Part shown: positions 1 through 5,511 of the stretch, piece after piece | Layout: each line of letters opens with the position of its first letter | Position numbering within the stretch: position 1 is the first letter of the stretch | Assembly: GCA_949739095.1 (NCBI GenBank) | Contig: CATIYX010000074.1 | Coordinates: 1-6,572 of the forward strand | From: an uncultured Clostridia bacterium | Lineage (GTDB): Bacteria > Bacillota > Clostridia > RUG12999 | Length of the DNA stretch: 6,572 nt | Direction: 5' to 3' | The notes under the pieces: generated by a model | The model's input: the letters and a program-made list of their open reading frames with translations, nothing else | The model's database searches: none | What the model was told of the DNA's origin: nothing | Translations under genes and position numbers: made by a program

Positions 1-491
1 GGCTGCCGTTCGGGATTGCGGAACTCCACTCGTTCAAACCGCTGTACTACAGCGGGAATGACGTCGTTTGCCTTGATTTGGAATTCTGCTAGAATCTGTT
101 CCCGCTCTGCCTCACGGAGTTTTTGTAAAATAATTTGTTTTGCTGTCTGCGCCGCAATGCGTCCGAAATTTTTGGGCGCAAGTTCCACTTCGATTTCATC
201 GCCGATTTGCGCGGCGCTTTTGATTTTTTGCGCGTCCTCCAACGCAATTTGTACACCCTCTTGCAAATCAGGGTCAAAACCATCCACCACTGTTTTTTTG
301 GAAATAACACGCACATCGCCGTTTAAATCGTTAATTTTGATTTCTACATTTTCACTGTCATCTTTGTAGTTTTTGCGGTAGGAATGCATGAGCGCAGTTT
401 CAAGCGCATCCAGAATATATTCTTTACGGATTCCTTTATCCTTTTCCAGAATTGTTAATGCTTCCTGTAACTCATTCACTTTCGCTGCCAT
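1..491 (-). CDS. nusA: Transcription termination/antitermination factor NusA, N-terminal part (runs off left edge)
   Basis: NusA binds RNA polymerase near the RNA exit channel and modulates pausing, intrinsic termination and antitermination. The visible 163 codons cover the N-terminal RNAP-binding domain (about residues 1-125) and the first strand of the S1 RNA-binding domain. Family signatures are the opening ALTILEKDKGI (11-21) and FGRIAAQTAKQ (109-119), which closely match Bacillus NusA. The S1, KH1 and KH2 remainder lies outside the window. The ATG at 491-489 is preceded by AGGAGG at 509-504, with a rather long 12-base spacer; an overlapping GGAG at 505-502 gives 10 bases. It lies 25 bases after rimP on the same strand, the standard rimP-nusA order, so it is very probably cotranscribed from the promoter near 1082-1110. 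One oddity: the S1 start reads VVQRFERVEFRNPERQ (148-163), with charged residues where Bacillus NusA moves straight into the next beta strand, so a short insertion is possible. Identification is very secure. Confidence 0.96.
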   Translation of the reverse strand, partial: MAAKVNELQEALTILEKDKGIRKEYILDALETALMHSYRKNYKDDSENVEIKINDLNGDVRVISKKTVVDGFDPDLQEGVQIALEDAQKIKSAAQIGDEIEVELAPKNFGRIAAQTAKQIILQKLREAEREQILAEFQIKANDVIPAVVQRFERVEFRNPERQ

Positions 492-516
492 TTCTCTTCT
501 TCTCCTCCTATTTATT

Positions 517-972
517 TTATTCAGTAACATGCAAGTTCACTCTTGCAATTTCTTTTGGGGTCAGGGAAACGGTTTTTTCGCCCAAATCCAGTACCAGTAT
601 GCCATCCTCATAGCCGGCGATAGCGCCGGTCAGATGTCGCTGCCCGTCCAGTCGTTTATATAGTTTTACGTCAACCAGCGCGCCCTGATAGGTTTCAAAA
701 TGCCATGGCTGTGTCAGCTTACGGTCAATGCCGGGAGAGGATACTTCCAAAAAATATGCCTGGCTAATCGGGTCCAGTTCATCCAGTTTGGTATCCAACG
801 CTTTACTGACCAGCTCGCAATCATCAAGCGAAACGCCGCCGTCTTTGTCAATAAACACACGCAGGAACCAGTTTCCGCCTTCACATTTGAATTCCACGTC
901 ATATAGAAAACAACCATAGGTTTCGCAGATTGGCTGCACAAGCTGACTGACCAGCTGTTCCGTTTTCCCCAT
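517..972 (-). CDS. rimP: Ribosome maturation factor RimP
   Basis: RimP is a cytoplasmic factor needed for assembly of the 30S ribosomal subunit. The 151-residue product has the usual family length and layout: an N-terminal alpha/beta domain with CFLYDVEF (21-28) and FLRVFIDKDGGVSLDDCE (36-53), the hallmark EVSSPGIDRKL (76-86), and a C-terminal SH3-like beta domain (about 90-151) with LTGAIAGYEDGILVLDL. Two in-frame ATGs compete as the start, at 978-976 and 972-970. The single ribosome binding site AAAGGA (987-982) lies only 3 bases from the first but 9 from the second, so I chose the second; the alternative adds two residues (Met-Ser). The open frame continues upstream to 1245, but that extension crosses the leader hairpin and the promoter and is not coding. 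It is the first gene of the rimP-nusA operon. Identification is secure; the exact start is moderately so. Confidence 0.95.
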   Translation of the reverse strand: MGKTEQLVSQLVQPICETYGCFLYDVEFKCEGGNWFLRVFIDKDGGVSLDDCELVSKALDTKLDELDPISQAYFLEVSSPGIDRKLTQPWHFETYQGALVDVKLYKRLDGQRHLTGAIAGYEDGILVLDLGEKTVSLTPKEIARVNLHVTE

Positions 973-981
973 ACTCATCCG

Positions 982-987
982 TCCTTT
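982..987 (-). promoter_or_regulatory. rimP ribosome binding site that decides between two start codons
   Basis: AAAGGA on the minus strand is followed by CGG, then ATG AGT ATG. Spacing is 3 bases to the first ATG and 9 to the second. The second is in the normal range for initiation, which favours the start at 972. No other purine-rich motif is close enough to serve the first ATG. Confidence 0.65.
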
Positions 988-1028
988 CAATCTTTGCATT
1001 TGGCATAAAATGGATATAATAACAAACA

Positions 1029-1055
1029 ATGAGTGGACTTGTAAAGCCCACTCAT
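1029..1055 (-). promoter_or_regulatory. Strong stem-loop in the rimP-nusA 5' leader
   Basis: ATGAGTGG (1029-1036) and CCACTCAT (1048-1055) form a perfect 8-base-pair stem. In the minus-strand transcript the stem continues through one G-U wobble (1047/1037) and three Watson-Crick pairs (1046-1044 with 1038-1040), giving 12 pairs closed by a 3-base UAC loop. On the plus strand the wobble position would be an A-C mismatch, so the structure fits minus-strand RNA better. No run of U follows, so it is not a standard terminator. It lies about 20 bases after the predicted transcription start and 41 bases before the rimP ribosome binding site. I recall similar stem-loops ahead of rimP in other Firmicutes, which I could not verify here. 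Possible roles are RNA stability, or a pause or regulatory element for NusA; these are inferences. Confidence 0.75.
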
Positions 1056-1081
1056 CATCAAATCCTATTGACACTTTCTTT

Positions 1082-1110
1082 ATTTTACCATAACAATTGG
1101 AAAATATCAA
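1082..1110 (-). promoter_or_regulatory. Sigma-A type promoter of the rimP-nusA operon
   Basis: On the minus strand the -35 box is TTGATA (1110-1105, 5 of 6 consensus) and the -10 box is TAAAAT (1087-1082, 5 of 6), separated by exactly 17 bases. TGG directly before the -10 box supplies an extended -10 (TGn). Upstream of the -35 box the sequence reads TTTT CTG AAA plus 5 bases, which resembles the TTTTnnnAAAnnn core of UP elements. The expected start is near 1075, leaving a leader of about 100 bases that contains the hairpin. Such strength suits a ribosome-assembly and transcription-factor operon. Confidence 0.72.
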
Positions 1111-1112
1111 GT

Positions 1113-1158
1113 GTTTTTCAGAAAAAATCATGAAAAAATACCGGAACCGCAATTTTTT
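1113..1158. other. A/T-tract spacer between divergent promoters
   Basis: Between the two -35 boxes (1110 and 1160) lie T5 at 1114-1118, A6 at 1122-1127, A6 at 1133-1138 and T6 at 1153-1158. Their centres are about 8.5, 11 and 20 bases apart, close to helical phasing. The tracts next to each -35 box are placed where RNA polymerase alpha C-terminal domains bind UP elements. The region may be intrinsically curved and shared by both promoters. This is an inference from spacing only. Confidence 0.45.
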
Positions 1159-1159
1159 C

Positions 1160-1188
1160 TTGACCTGTCCATAGCGTAGTGATACAAT
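1160..1188 (+). promoter_or_regulatory. Sigma-A type promoter for the methyltransferase-ecfA1-ecfA2-ecfT operon
   Basis: TTGACC (1160-1165, 5 of 6) and TACAAT (1183-1188, 5 of 6) are separated by exactly 17 bases, and T6 lies just upstream. The expected start is near 1195, giving a short leader of about 35 bases before the ATG at 1229, with a purine-rich ribosome binding site at 1213-1220. No terminator or second promoter is visible before ecfT ends, so this promoter probably serves all four genes. Confidence 0.7.
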
Positions 1189-1228
1189 AAATAAAAGTAT
1201 ATTTAAGGAAACGGAGGGAGATGGCGGT

Positions 1229-2110
1229 ATGTGGCTTGCAGACAAATGGGAGGATTTTGCTGTGCTGGACAGTAGTGACGGGATGAAACTGGAACGGTGG
1301 GGCGATGTGATTCTGGAGAGACCCGACCCGCAGGTTATCTGGAAGCAGCCGCAGCTGGGAAAGAACGATTGGGCGCGCGCCGGAGCGGTATATCACCGTA
1401 GCAGCAAAGGCGGCGGTAAATGGGAAATCCGCGGGAATGTACCGGAACGTTGGATGATATCTTATCGAGAGCTAACCTTCCATATTAAAATGATGGGATT
1501 CAAGCATACTGGTCTGTTTCCCGAACAGGCAGTTAACTGGGATTTTATGGCGGAGCAAATGAAAAGATCGGGTAGAAAAGACTTGAAAATTCTCAACTTG
1601 TTTGCCTATACAGGCGGTGCAACGGTAGCGGCAGCCGCAGCGGGAGCAGAGGAGGTGGTTCATGTAGATTCCTCCAAAGGCATGGTAGCATGGGCAAAAG
1701 AAAATATTGCGGCTTCAGGGCTGGCGGAGCGAAAAGTACGTTTTATTGTGGATGATGTGACGAAGTTTGTGGCGCGAGAAATTCGGCGTGGGCGTAAATA
1801 TGACGGTATCATTATGGACCCGCCGTCCTATGGGCGTGGACCAAATGGTGAGGTCTGGAAGCTGGAGGATGAAATTTATGGTCTGCTGGAACAATGTATG
1901 CAGATTTTGAGTGACGATCCGCTCTTTTTTTTGGTGAATTCTTATACAACAGGTTTTTCACCAAGTGTGGTTTCCAATATGATGGCGCTAACGATTTCTA
2001 AAAAATTCGGCGGAATAACGGTGGCGGAGGAAATCGGGCTTCCTATCGAAAAAACAGGATTGGTATTGCCTTGCGGCGCGACGGCACGTTGGGTCAGCGG
2101 CACAAAATAA
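1229..2110 (+). CDS. Class I SAM-dependent methyltransferase, RlmI-like (probable RNA methyltransferase)
   Basis: A 293-residue protein with a Rossmann-type methyltransferase core. Motif I is ILNLFAYTGGATVAAAAAGA (121-140), which binds S-adenosylmethionine. VDSSKGMVAWAKEN (146-159) is the acidic loop contacting the ribose, VDDV (164-167) contacts the adenine, and DPPSYGRG (187-194) is the motif IV catalytic loop. The N-terminal part (1-80), with YAVLDSGDG-like and RPDPQVIW (31-38) sequences, and GLFPEQAVNWDFM (95-107) before motif I are typical of the clostridial family related to RlmI/PF10672 23S rRNA m5C methyltransferases. It lacks room for an N-terminal PUA domain like that of E. coli RlmI, so the true target is unknown; rRNA is an inference. 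The start ATG has GGAGG at 1213-1217 (11 bases) overlapping GGAG at 1217-1220 (8 bases). An ATG at 1221 is out of frame. It is the first gene of the operon that continues into ecfA1 after 31 bases. Confidence 0.88.
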   Translation: MWLADKWEDFAVLDSSDGMKLERWGDVILERPDPQVIWKQPQLGKNDWARAGAVYHRSSKGGGKWEIRGNVPERWMISYRELTFHIKMMGFKHTGLFPEQAVNWDFMAEQMKRSGRKDLKILNLFAYTGGATVAAAAAGAEEVVHVDSSKGMVAWAKENIAASGLAERKVRFIVDDVTKFVAREIRRGRKYDGIIMDPPSYGRGPNGEVWKLEDEIYGLLEQCMQILSDDPLFFLVNSYTTGFSPSVVSNMMALTISKKFGGITVAEEIGLPIEKTGLVLPCGATARWVSGTK

Positions 2111-2141
2111 GCGGCAGAAAACGAAGAAGGATGGGAAAAAC

Positions 2142-2984
2142 ATGATAGAAATTCAGGATGTGACCTATCGATATGACGAAAATCAAATAGATTTGGCATT
2201 GAATCACGTTTCATTAGACATCCGTGAAGGAGAGTTCACAGTAATACTGGGACATAACGGTTCGGGAAAATCCACCATTGCAAAACACCTCAATGCGATT
2301 TTGCTGCCAAGTGGCGGAAAAGTGTTGGTAGACGGTATGGATACCATGGAGGAAGAACGGCTCTATGAGTTACGACAAAAGGTGGGTATGGTGTTTCAAA
2401 ATCCCGACAACCAGATTGTTGCAACGATTGTAGAAGAGGATGCAGCGTTCGGACCGGAAAATTTGGGCGTGCCGCCGCAGGAGATACGGGAGCGGGTGGA
2501 CTTTGCACTGAAAGCTGTTGGTATGTATGAAAAGCGAAACGAGGCGCCGCATAATTTATCCGGTGGGCAAAAGCAGCGCATTGCAATTGCGGGTATCATT
2601 GCTATGATGCCACGTTATTTGGTGTTGGATGAGCCAACTGCCATGTTGGACCCCAAAGGGCGGCGGGAAGTGATGAAAACGCTGCGCTATTTGAACAAGG
2701 AACACGGTATGACGATTGTGCTGATTACGCATTATATGGAAGAAGCGGCACAGGCAGACCGAGTGGTTGTGATGGACCATGGACAGGTGATTATTGACGA
2801 TGCACCGTCCATGACATTCGCAAATGTGGCGCTGCTCAAAAGTGTGGGGCTGGATGTGCCACAGGTAACAGATTTGATGTTCCGGTTGCGACAGAGCGGC
2901 GTATATTTGCGGCACGATTTATTAACCATTGATGAATGTGAACAGGAACTGGAAAAGAGGCTGCGGGAAATCAAAGAAGGATAA
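2142..2984 (+). CDS. ecfA1: ECF transporter ATPase EcfA1 (CbiO1-type)
   Basis: One of two cytoplasmic ATPases of a group II energy-coupling factor transporter, which hydrolyses ATP to drive uptake of vitamins or metal ions through exchangeable S components. All ABC motifs are intact in the 280-residue product: Walker A GHNGSGKST (37-45, Lys43), Q-loop glutamine 86 in VFQNPDNQ, signature LSGGQKQR (139-146), Walker B YLVLDEP (159-165, catalytic Glu164), D-loop ML-D (168-170) and switch His197 in ITHYMEEA. THYMEEA and DEPTAMLDP are typical of EcfA1 rather than EcfA2. The C-terminal extension after about residue 225, with LKSVGLDVPQVTDL, is the EcfA dimer/coupling region. AAGGA at 2127-2131, 10 bases before the ATG, is the ribosome binding site. 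It follows the methyltransferase gene by 31 bases and precedes ecfA2 by 15. Confidence 0.95.
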   Translation: MIEIQDVTYRYDENQIDLALNHVSLDIREGEFTVILGHNGSGKSTIAKHLNAILLPSGGKVLVDGMDTMEEERLYELRQKVGMVFQNPDNQIVATIVEEDAAFGPENLGVPPQEIRERVDFALKAVGMYEKRNEAPHNLSGGQKQRIAIAGIIAMMPRYLVLDEPTAMLDPKGRREVMKTLRYLNKEHGMTIVLITHYMEEAAQADRVVVMDHGQVIIDDAPSMTFANVALLKSVGLDVPQVTDLMFRLRQSGVYLRHDLLTIDECEQELEKRLREIKEG

Positions 2985-2999
2985 GTAGGTGAGGGCAAG

Positions 3000-3869
3000 A
3001 TGGAAATTAAGGCGGAGCAGCTTGGATATACCTATATGGCGGGTGGACCCATGGAAAAAGTTGCGCTCCATGATGTAAACCTAGAAATCAAAAGCGGTAG
3101 TTTTGTAGGAATTATCGGGCATACCGGGTCGGGAAAATCTACGCTGATTCAGCATTTTAACGGACTCATGAAACCAACTGGTGGAAGGCTTTTGATAGAC
3201 GGGAAGGATATTACCTCCAAGGAGGTGTCCTTGCGGGAACTTCGGTTTAAGGTGGGCATGGTGTTTCAATATCCGGAGCATCAGTTATTTGACGAAACGG
3301 TCTATGACGACATCGCATTCGGACCGAAAAATATGAAATTGGAAGAATCAGAAATTCGCCAGCGTGTGCAAGATGCGGCGAAAGCTGCCCAGGTAGATGA
3401 AGCGTGGATGGATAAATCACCATTTGAATTGTCAGGTGGACAAAAACGACGTGTAGCGATTGCAGGTGTTTTAGCAATGCGTCCGGAGGTGCTGGTTTTA
3501 GATGAACCGGCAGCAGGGCTGGACCCCAAAGGGCGGGACGAGATTTTACAGATGGTGGAGGAACTTCACCGGCAGCGGCACATGACGGTGATATTGGTGT
3601 CACACAGCATGGAGGACATTGCAAAGCTGGCGACTCAAATTATTGTGATGAATGAAGGGACTGTTGCCATGCAAGGAACTGTAAGCGAGGTGTTTTCGCG
3701 TGGAGACGAGCTTCAGAGAATGGGGCTGGATGTGCCGCAGATTACGCTTTTTGTCCAGCGTTTAATTCAAAAGGGATATCCGCTTTCCAAAGATATTTTC
3801 ACTGTTGAACAGGCACAGAAAGAGATTCTCGCATTATTTCAAAAAGAACAGGGTGTGAAACCATGCTGA
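3000..3869 (+). CDS. ecfA2: ECF transporter ATPase EcfA2 (CbiO2-type)
   Basis: The second ATPase, which pairs with EcfA1 to form the heterodimeric motor under EcfT. Motifs in the 289-residue product: Walker A GHTGSGKST (40-48, Lys46), Q-loop Gln90 in VFQYPEHQLF, signature LSGGQKRR (144-151), Walker B VLVLDEP (164-170, catalytic Glu169), GLDPKGRDE (173-181) and switch His202 in SHSMEDIAKLA. YPEHQLFDETVYDDIAFGP and SHSMEDIA are characteristic of EcfA2. The tail LQRMGLDVPQITLFVQRL (238-255) is the family C-terminal domain. Both nucleotide sites appear catalytically complete. AGGTGA (2987-2992), 7 bases before the ATG, is the ribosome binding site. The gene ends inside the start of ecfT (7-base overlap), which implies translational coupling. 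Three short stretches are nearly identical in DNA to ecfA1, as expected of old duplicates. Confidence 0.95.
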   Translation: MEIKAEQLGYTYMAGGPMEKVALHDVNLEIKSGSFVGIIGHTGSGKSTLIQHFNGLMKPTGGRLLIDGKDITSKEVSLRELRFKVGMVFQYPEHQLFDETVYDDIAFGPKNMKLEESEIRQRVQDAAKAAQVDEAWMDKSPFELSGGQKRRVAIAGVLAMRPEVLVLDEPAAGLDPKGRDEILQMVEELHRQRHMTVILVSHSMEDIAKLATQIIVMNEGTVAMQGTVSEVFSRGDELQRMGLDVPQITLFVQRLIQKGYPLSKDIFTVEQAQKEILALFQKEQGVKPC

Positions 3870-4672
3870 CAGATATTACACTGGGACAGTATTTGCCGGG
3901 AGAGACCGTGATTCATAAGCTGGACCCGCGAACAAAAATTTTGCTGACGATTGCCTATATCATGGCGCTGTTTTTTGTTAACACTATTGCGGGTTTTGCA
4001 CTATGTGCAGTGTTTATGGGTTGTATTTTAAAAATTTCAGGTATTCCACTTAAATTTATTATAAAAAGTATTAAACCGCTTTGGATTTTTGTGATATTTA
4101 CGGCGATTATCAATATTTTTATGACGGATGGGAAAATTGTGTTTCAGATATGGGTCATCAAAGCGACATGGGAAGGAATTTATTTGGCAGTCATTATGTC
4201 GCTGCGATTAATATTTTTGGTAATGGGAACATCTATTTTGACCTATACCACGTCGCCTATTGTGCTGACGGATGGAATTGAGCATTTGCTGGGACCATTT
4301 CGTAAAATCAAAGTGCCAGCGCACGAAATTGCCATGATGATGACCATTGCCATTCGTTTTATTCCAACGATTATTGAGGAAACAGACAAACTGATGAAAG
4401 CACAGTCGGCACGTGGCGCAGATTTTGAAAGCGGCAATTTGATGGCACGCGCTAAGGCAATGGTGCCAATTTTGGTACCGCTATTTGTGAGCGCATTCCG
4501 GCGGGCAGACGAATTGGCGCTGGCAATGGAATGCCGCTGCTACCATGGTGGCGACCAGCGGACAAAAATGAAACAATTACATATGCAAGGGCGAGATACC
4601 GGTGCATTTTTCATTGCCGCTGTATCTATTACGTTGCTGATTGGGATACGGTATCTTCCGGGATTGATTTGA
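3863..4672 (+). CDS. ecfT: ECF transporter transmembrane coupling protein EcfT
   Basis: EcfT is the membrane scaffold that carries the S component and transmits ATPase movement through two cytoplasmic coupling helices. The 269-residue product opens with LGQYLPGETVIHKLDPRTKI (7-26), the standard EcfT start. Hydrophobic segments lie near 27-40, 41-57, 70-87, 103-123 and 247-264. Coupling helix 1 carries the Ala-Arg-Gly motif in AQSARGADFESG (180-191). The second motif is ECRCYHGG (223-230), where Cys-Arg-Cys replaces the textbook Ala-Arg-Gly, with the key Arg225 kept. The ATG overlaps the end of ecfA2 by 7 bases and has a weak GGGTG (3851-3855) 7 bases upstream, suggesting coupled translation. 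With ecfA1 and ecfA2 it completes the energizing module. No S component is encoded here, so S components are presumably elsewhere in the genome, as is usual for group II systems. Confidence 0.95.
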   Translation: MLTDITLGQYLPGETVIHKLDPRTKILLTIAYIMALFFVNTIAGFALCAVFMGCILKISGIPLKFIIKSIKPLWIFVIFTAIINIFMTDGKIVFQIWVIKATWEGIYLAVIMSLRLIFLVMGTSILTYTTSPIVLTDGIEHLLGPFRKIKVPAHEIAMMMTIAIRFIPTIIEETDKLMKAQSARGADFESGNLMARAKAMVPILVPLFVSAFRRADELALAMECRCYHGGDQRTKMKQLHMQGRDTGAFFIAAVSITLLIGIRYLPGLI

Positions 4673-4674
4673 CA

Positions 4675-4706
4675 AAAAGGGCGGGGGCTTCATGCTCCGC
4701 CCTTTT
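4675..4706 (+). terminator. Intrinsic terminator after ecfT
   Basis: AAAAGGGCGG (4675-4684) pairs perfectly with CCGCCCTTTT (4697-4706), a 10-base-pair GC-rich stem with a 12-base centre that can pair further in part. The terminal U tract is only four bases before CATGAG, so termination may be incomplete. It begins 2 bases after the ecfT stop codon and separates the ECF operon from truA. Confidence 0.82.
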
Positions 4707-4739
4707 CATGAGTAACTAAATTCATGAAGATTTATTTTG

Positions 4740-4745
4740 AAGGAG
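4740..4745 (+). promoter_or_regulatory. truA ribosome binding site that decides the start
   Basis: AAGGAG lies 6 bases before the ATG at 4752. An in-frame TTG at 4737 would extend the protein by five residues, but that TTG overlaps the ribosome binding site itself and has no purine-rich motif at a usable distance. The ATG is therefore the better start. Confidence 0.85.
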
Positions 4746-4751
4746 AATGGT

Positions 4752-5489
4752 ATGCGGAATTTGAAACTACATCTTAGGTATGACGGCACGAACTATCATG
4801 GATGGCAGGTGCAACCAAATGACAGGTCTGTGCAGGAAACATTGCAGGGAGCGGTCTATGGCGTGACGGGCGAGCATGTGACAGTGACAGGCTGCAGTCG
4901 TACTGATGCAGGCGTTCATGCGCGGCACTATGTCTGCAATTTCCGCACGGAGACAAAAATTCCGTGCGAGCGTATGCCCTATGCCATGAATGCCAATCTA
5001 CCTGACGATATTGCGGTGACATTGTGCGAAGAGGCGGGGGAGTCGTTTAACGCCCGCTATGATGCGAAATCAAAAATCTATGTTTATCGGATTCATAATT
5101 CAAATGTGCGTGATCCATTTGAAAAAGACCGTGCATGGCAGTATCCGATTTCGTTGAATTTAGAAAAAATGCAGCGAGCAGCAGAATATCTGGTAGGAAC
5201 TCATGATTTTACGGCGTTTATGGCGGCAGGTGGGCAGCAAAAACAGATGGAAAAAGAGATGTATGAAGTAAATGTTTTGCAGCAGGACAAGCTGTTTGAA
5301 ATCAAAGTGCATGCAAACAGCTATTTATATAATATGGTGCGTATCATCACAGGAACGTTGGTCTATGCAGGCAATGGCAAATTGCAGCCGGAGGATATGA
5401 AAGATATCTTATTATCCAAAGACCGGAAACGGGCGGGGATGACCGCGCCGCCGCAGGGACTGTATCTGCACAAAGTATTTTATGAATAA
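4752..5489 (+). CDS. truA: tRNA pseudouridine(38-40) synthase TruA
   Basis: TruA converts uridines 38, 39 and 40 of the tRNA anticodon arm to pseudouridine. The 245-residue product has normal family length. It opens with LKLHLRYDGTNYHGWQ (4-19) and has SRTDAGVHA (49-57) with the catalytic aspartate Asp52. SKIYVYRI (99-106) carries the conserved active-site tyrosine region, and NSYLYNMVRIITGTLVYAGNGK and MTAPPQGLYLHKVFYE close the C-terminal half. The segment FMAAGGQQKQMEKEMYEV has Glu-Lys-Glu where many homologues read Val-Arg-Thr, a modest departure outside the catalytic Asp. The gene lies 45 bases after the terminator stem with no convincing promoter between, so expression may depend on read-through. 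It is followed by the WalJ-type gene after 22 bases. Linkage to ecfT is usual in Firmicutes. Confidence 0.96.
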   Translation: MRNLKLHLRYDGTNYHGWQVQPNDRSVQETLQGAVYGVTGEHVTVTGCSRTDAGVHARHYVCNFRTETKIPCERMPYAMNANLPDDIAVTLCEEAGESFNARYDAKSKIYVYRIHNSNVRDPFEKDRAWQYPISLNLEKMQRAAEYLVGTHDFTAFMAAGGQQKQMEKEMYEVNVLQQDKLFEIKVHANSYLYNMVRIITGTLVYAGNGKLQPEDMKDILLSKDRKRAGMTAPPQGLYLHKVFYE

Positions 5490-5497
5490 ATAGAAAT

Positions 5498-5501
5498 GGA
5501 G
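5498..5501 (+). promoter_or_regulatory. Ribosome binding site of the WalJ-type gene
   Basis: GGAG lies 10 bases before the ATG at 5512. An in-frame GTG at 5503 is only 1 base from the same motif and is unlikely to be used. An ATG at 5496 is out of frame. This supports the start MSRFCSLQSGSNGN, which matches the family's usual N-terminus. Confidence 0.7.
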
Positions 5502-5511
5502 CGTGGAAGCG

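Noticed and set aside
1068..1097. Plus-strand promoter from a perfect TTGACA at 1068-1073
   Set aside because: The best -10 partner is AACAAT (4 of 6) at 18 bases. It would lie across the better minus-strand promoter, and a stronger plus-strand promoter sits at 1160-1188.
973..1245. N-terminal extension of the rimP reading frame up to 1245
   Set aside because: It spans the leader hairpin, the promoter boxes and the opposing promoter, lacks a ribosome binding site at its starts, and RimP family length is met by the start at 972.
4669..4697. Promoter for truA from TTGACA at 4669-4674
   Set aside because: Sequences 16-18 bases downstream fall in the terminator loop and right arm and do not resemble a -10 box.
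4737..4751. TTG start extending TruA by five residues
   Set aside because: The TTG overlaps the ribosome binding site of the ATG at 4752, and TruA proteins normally begin just before the LRYDGTNYHGW segment.
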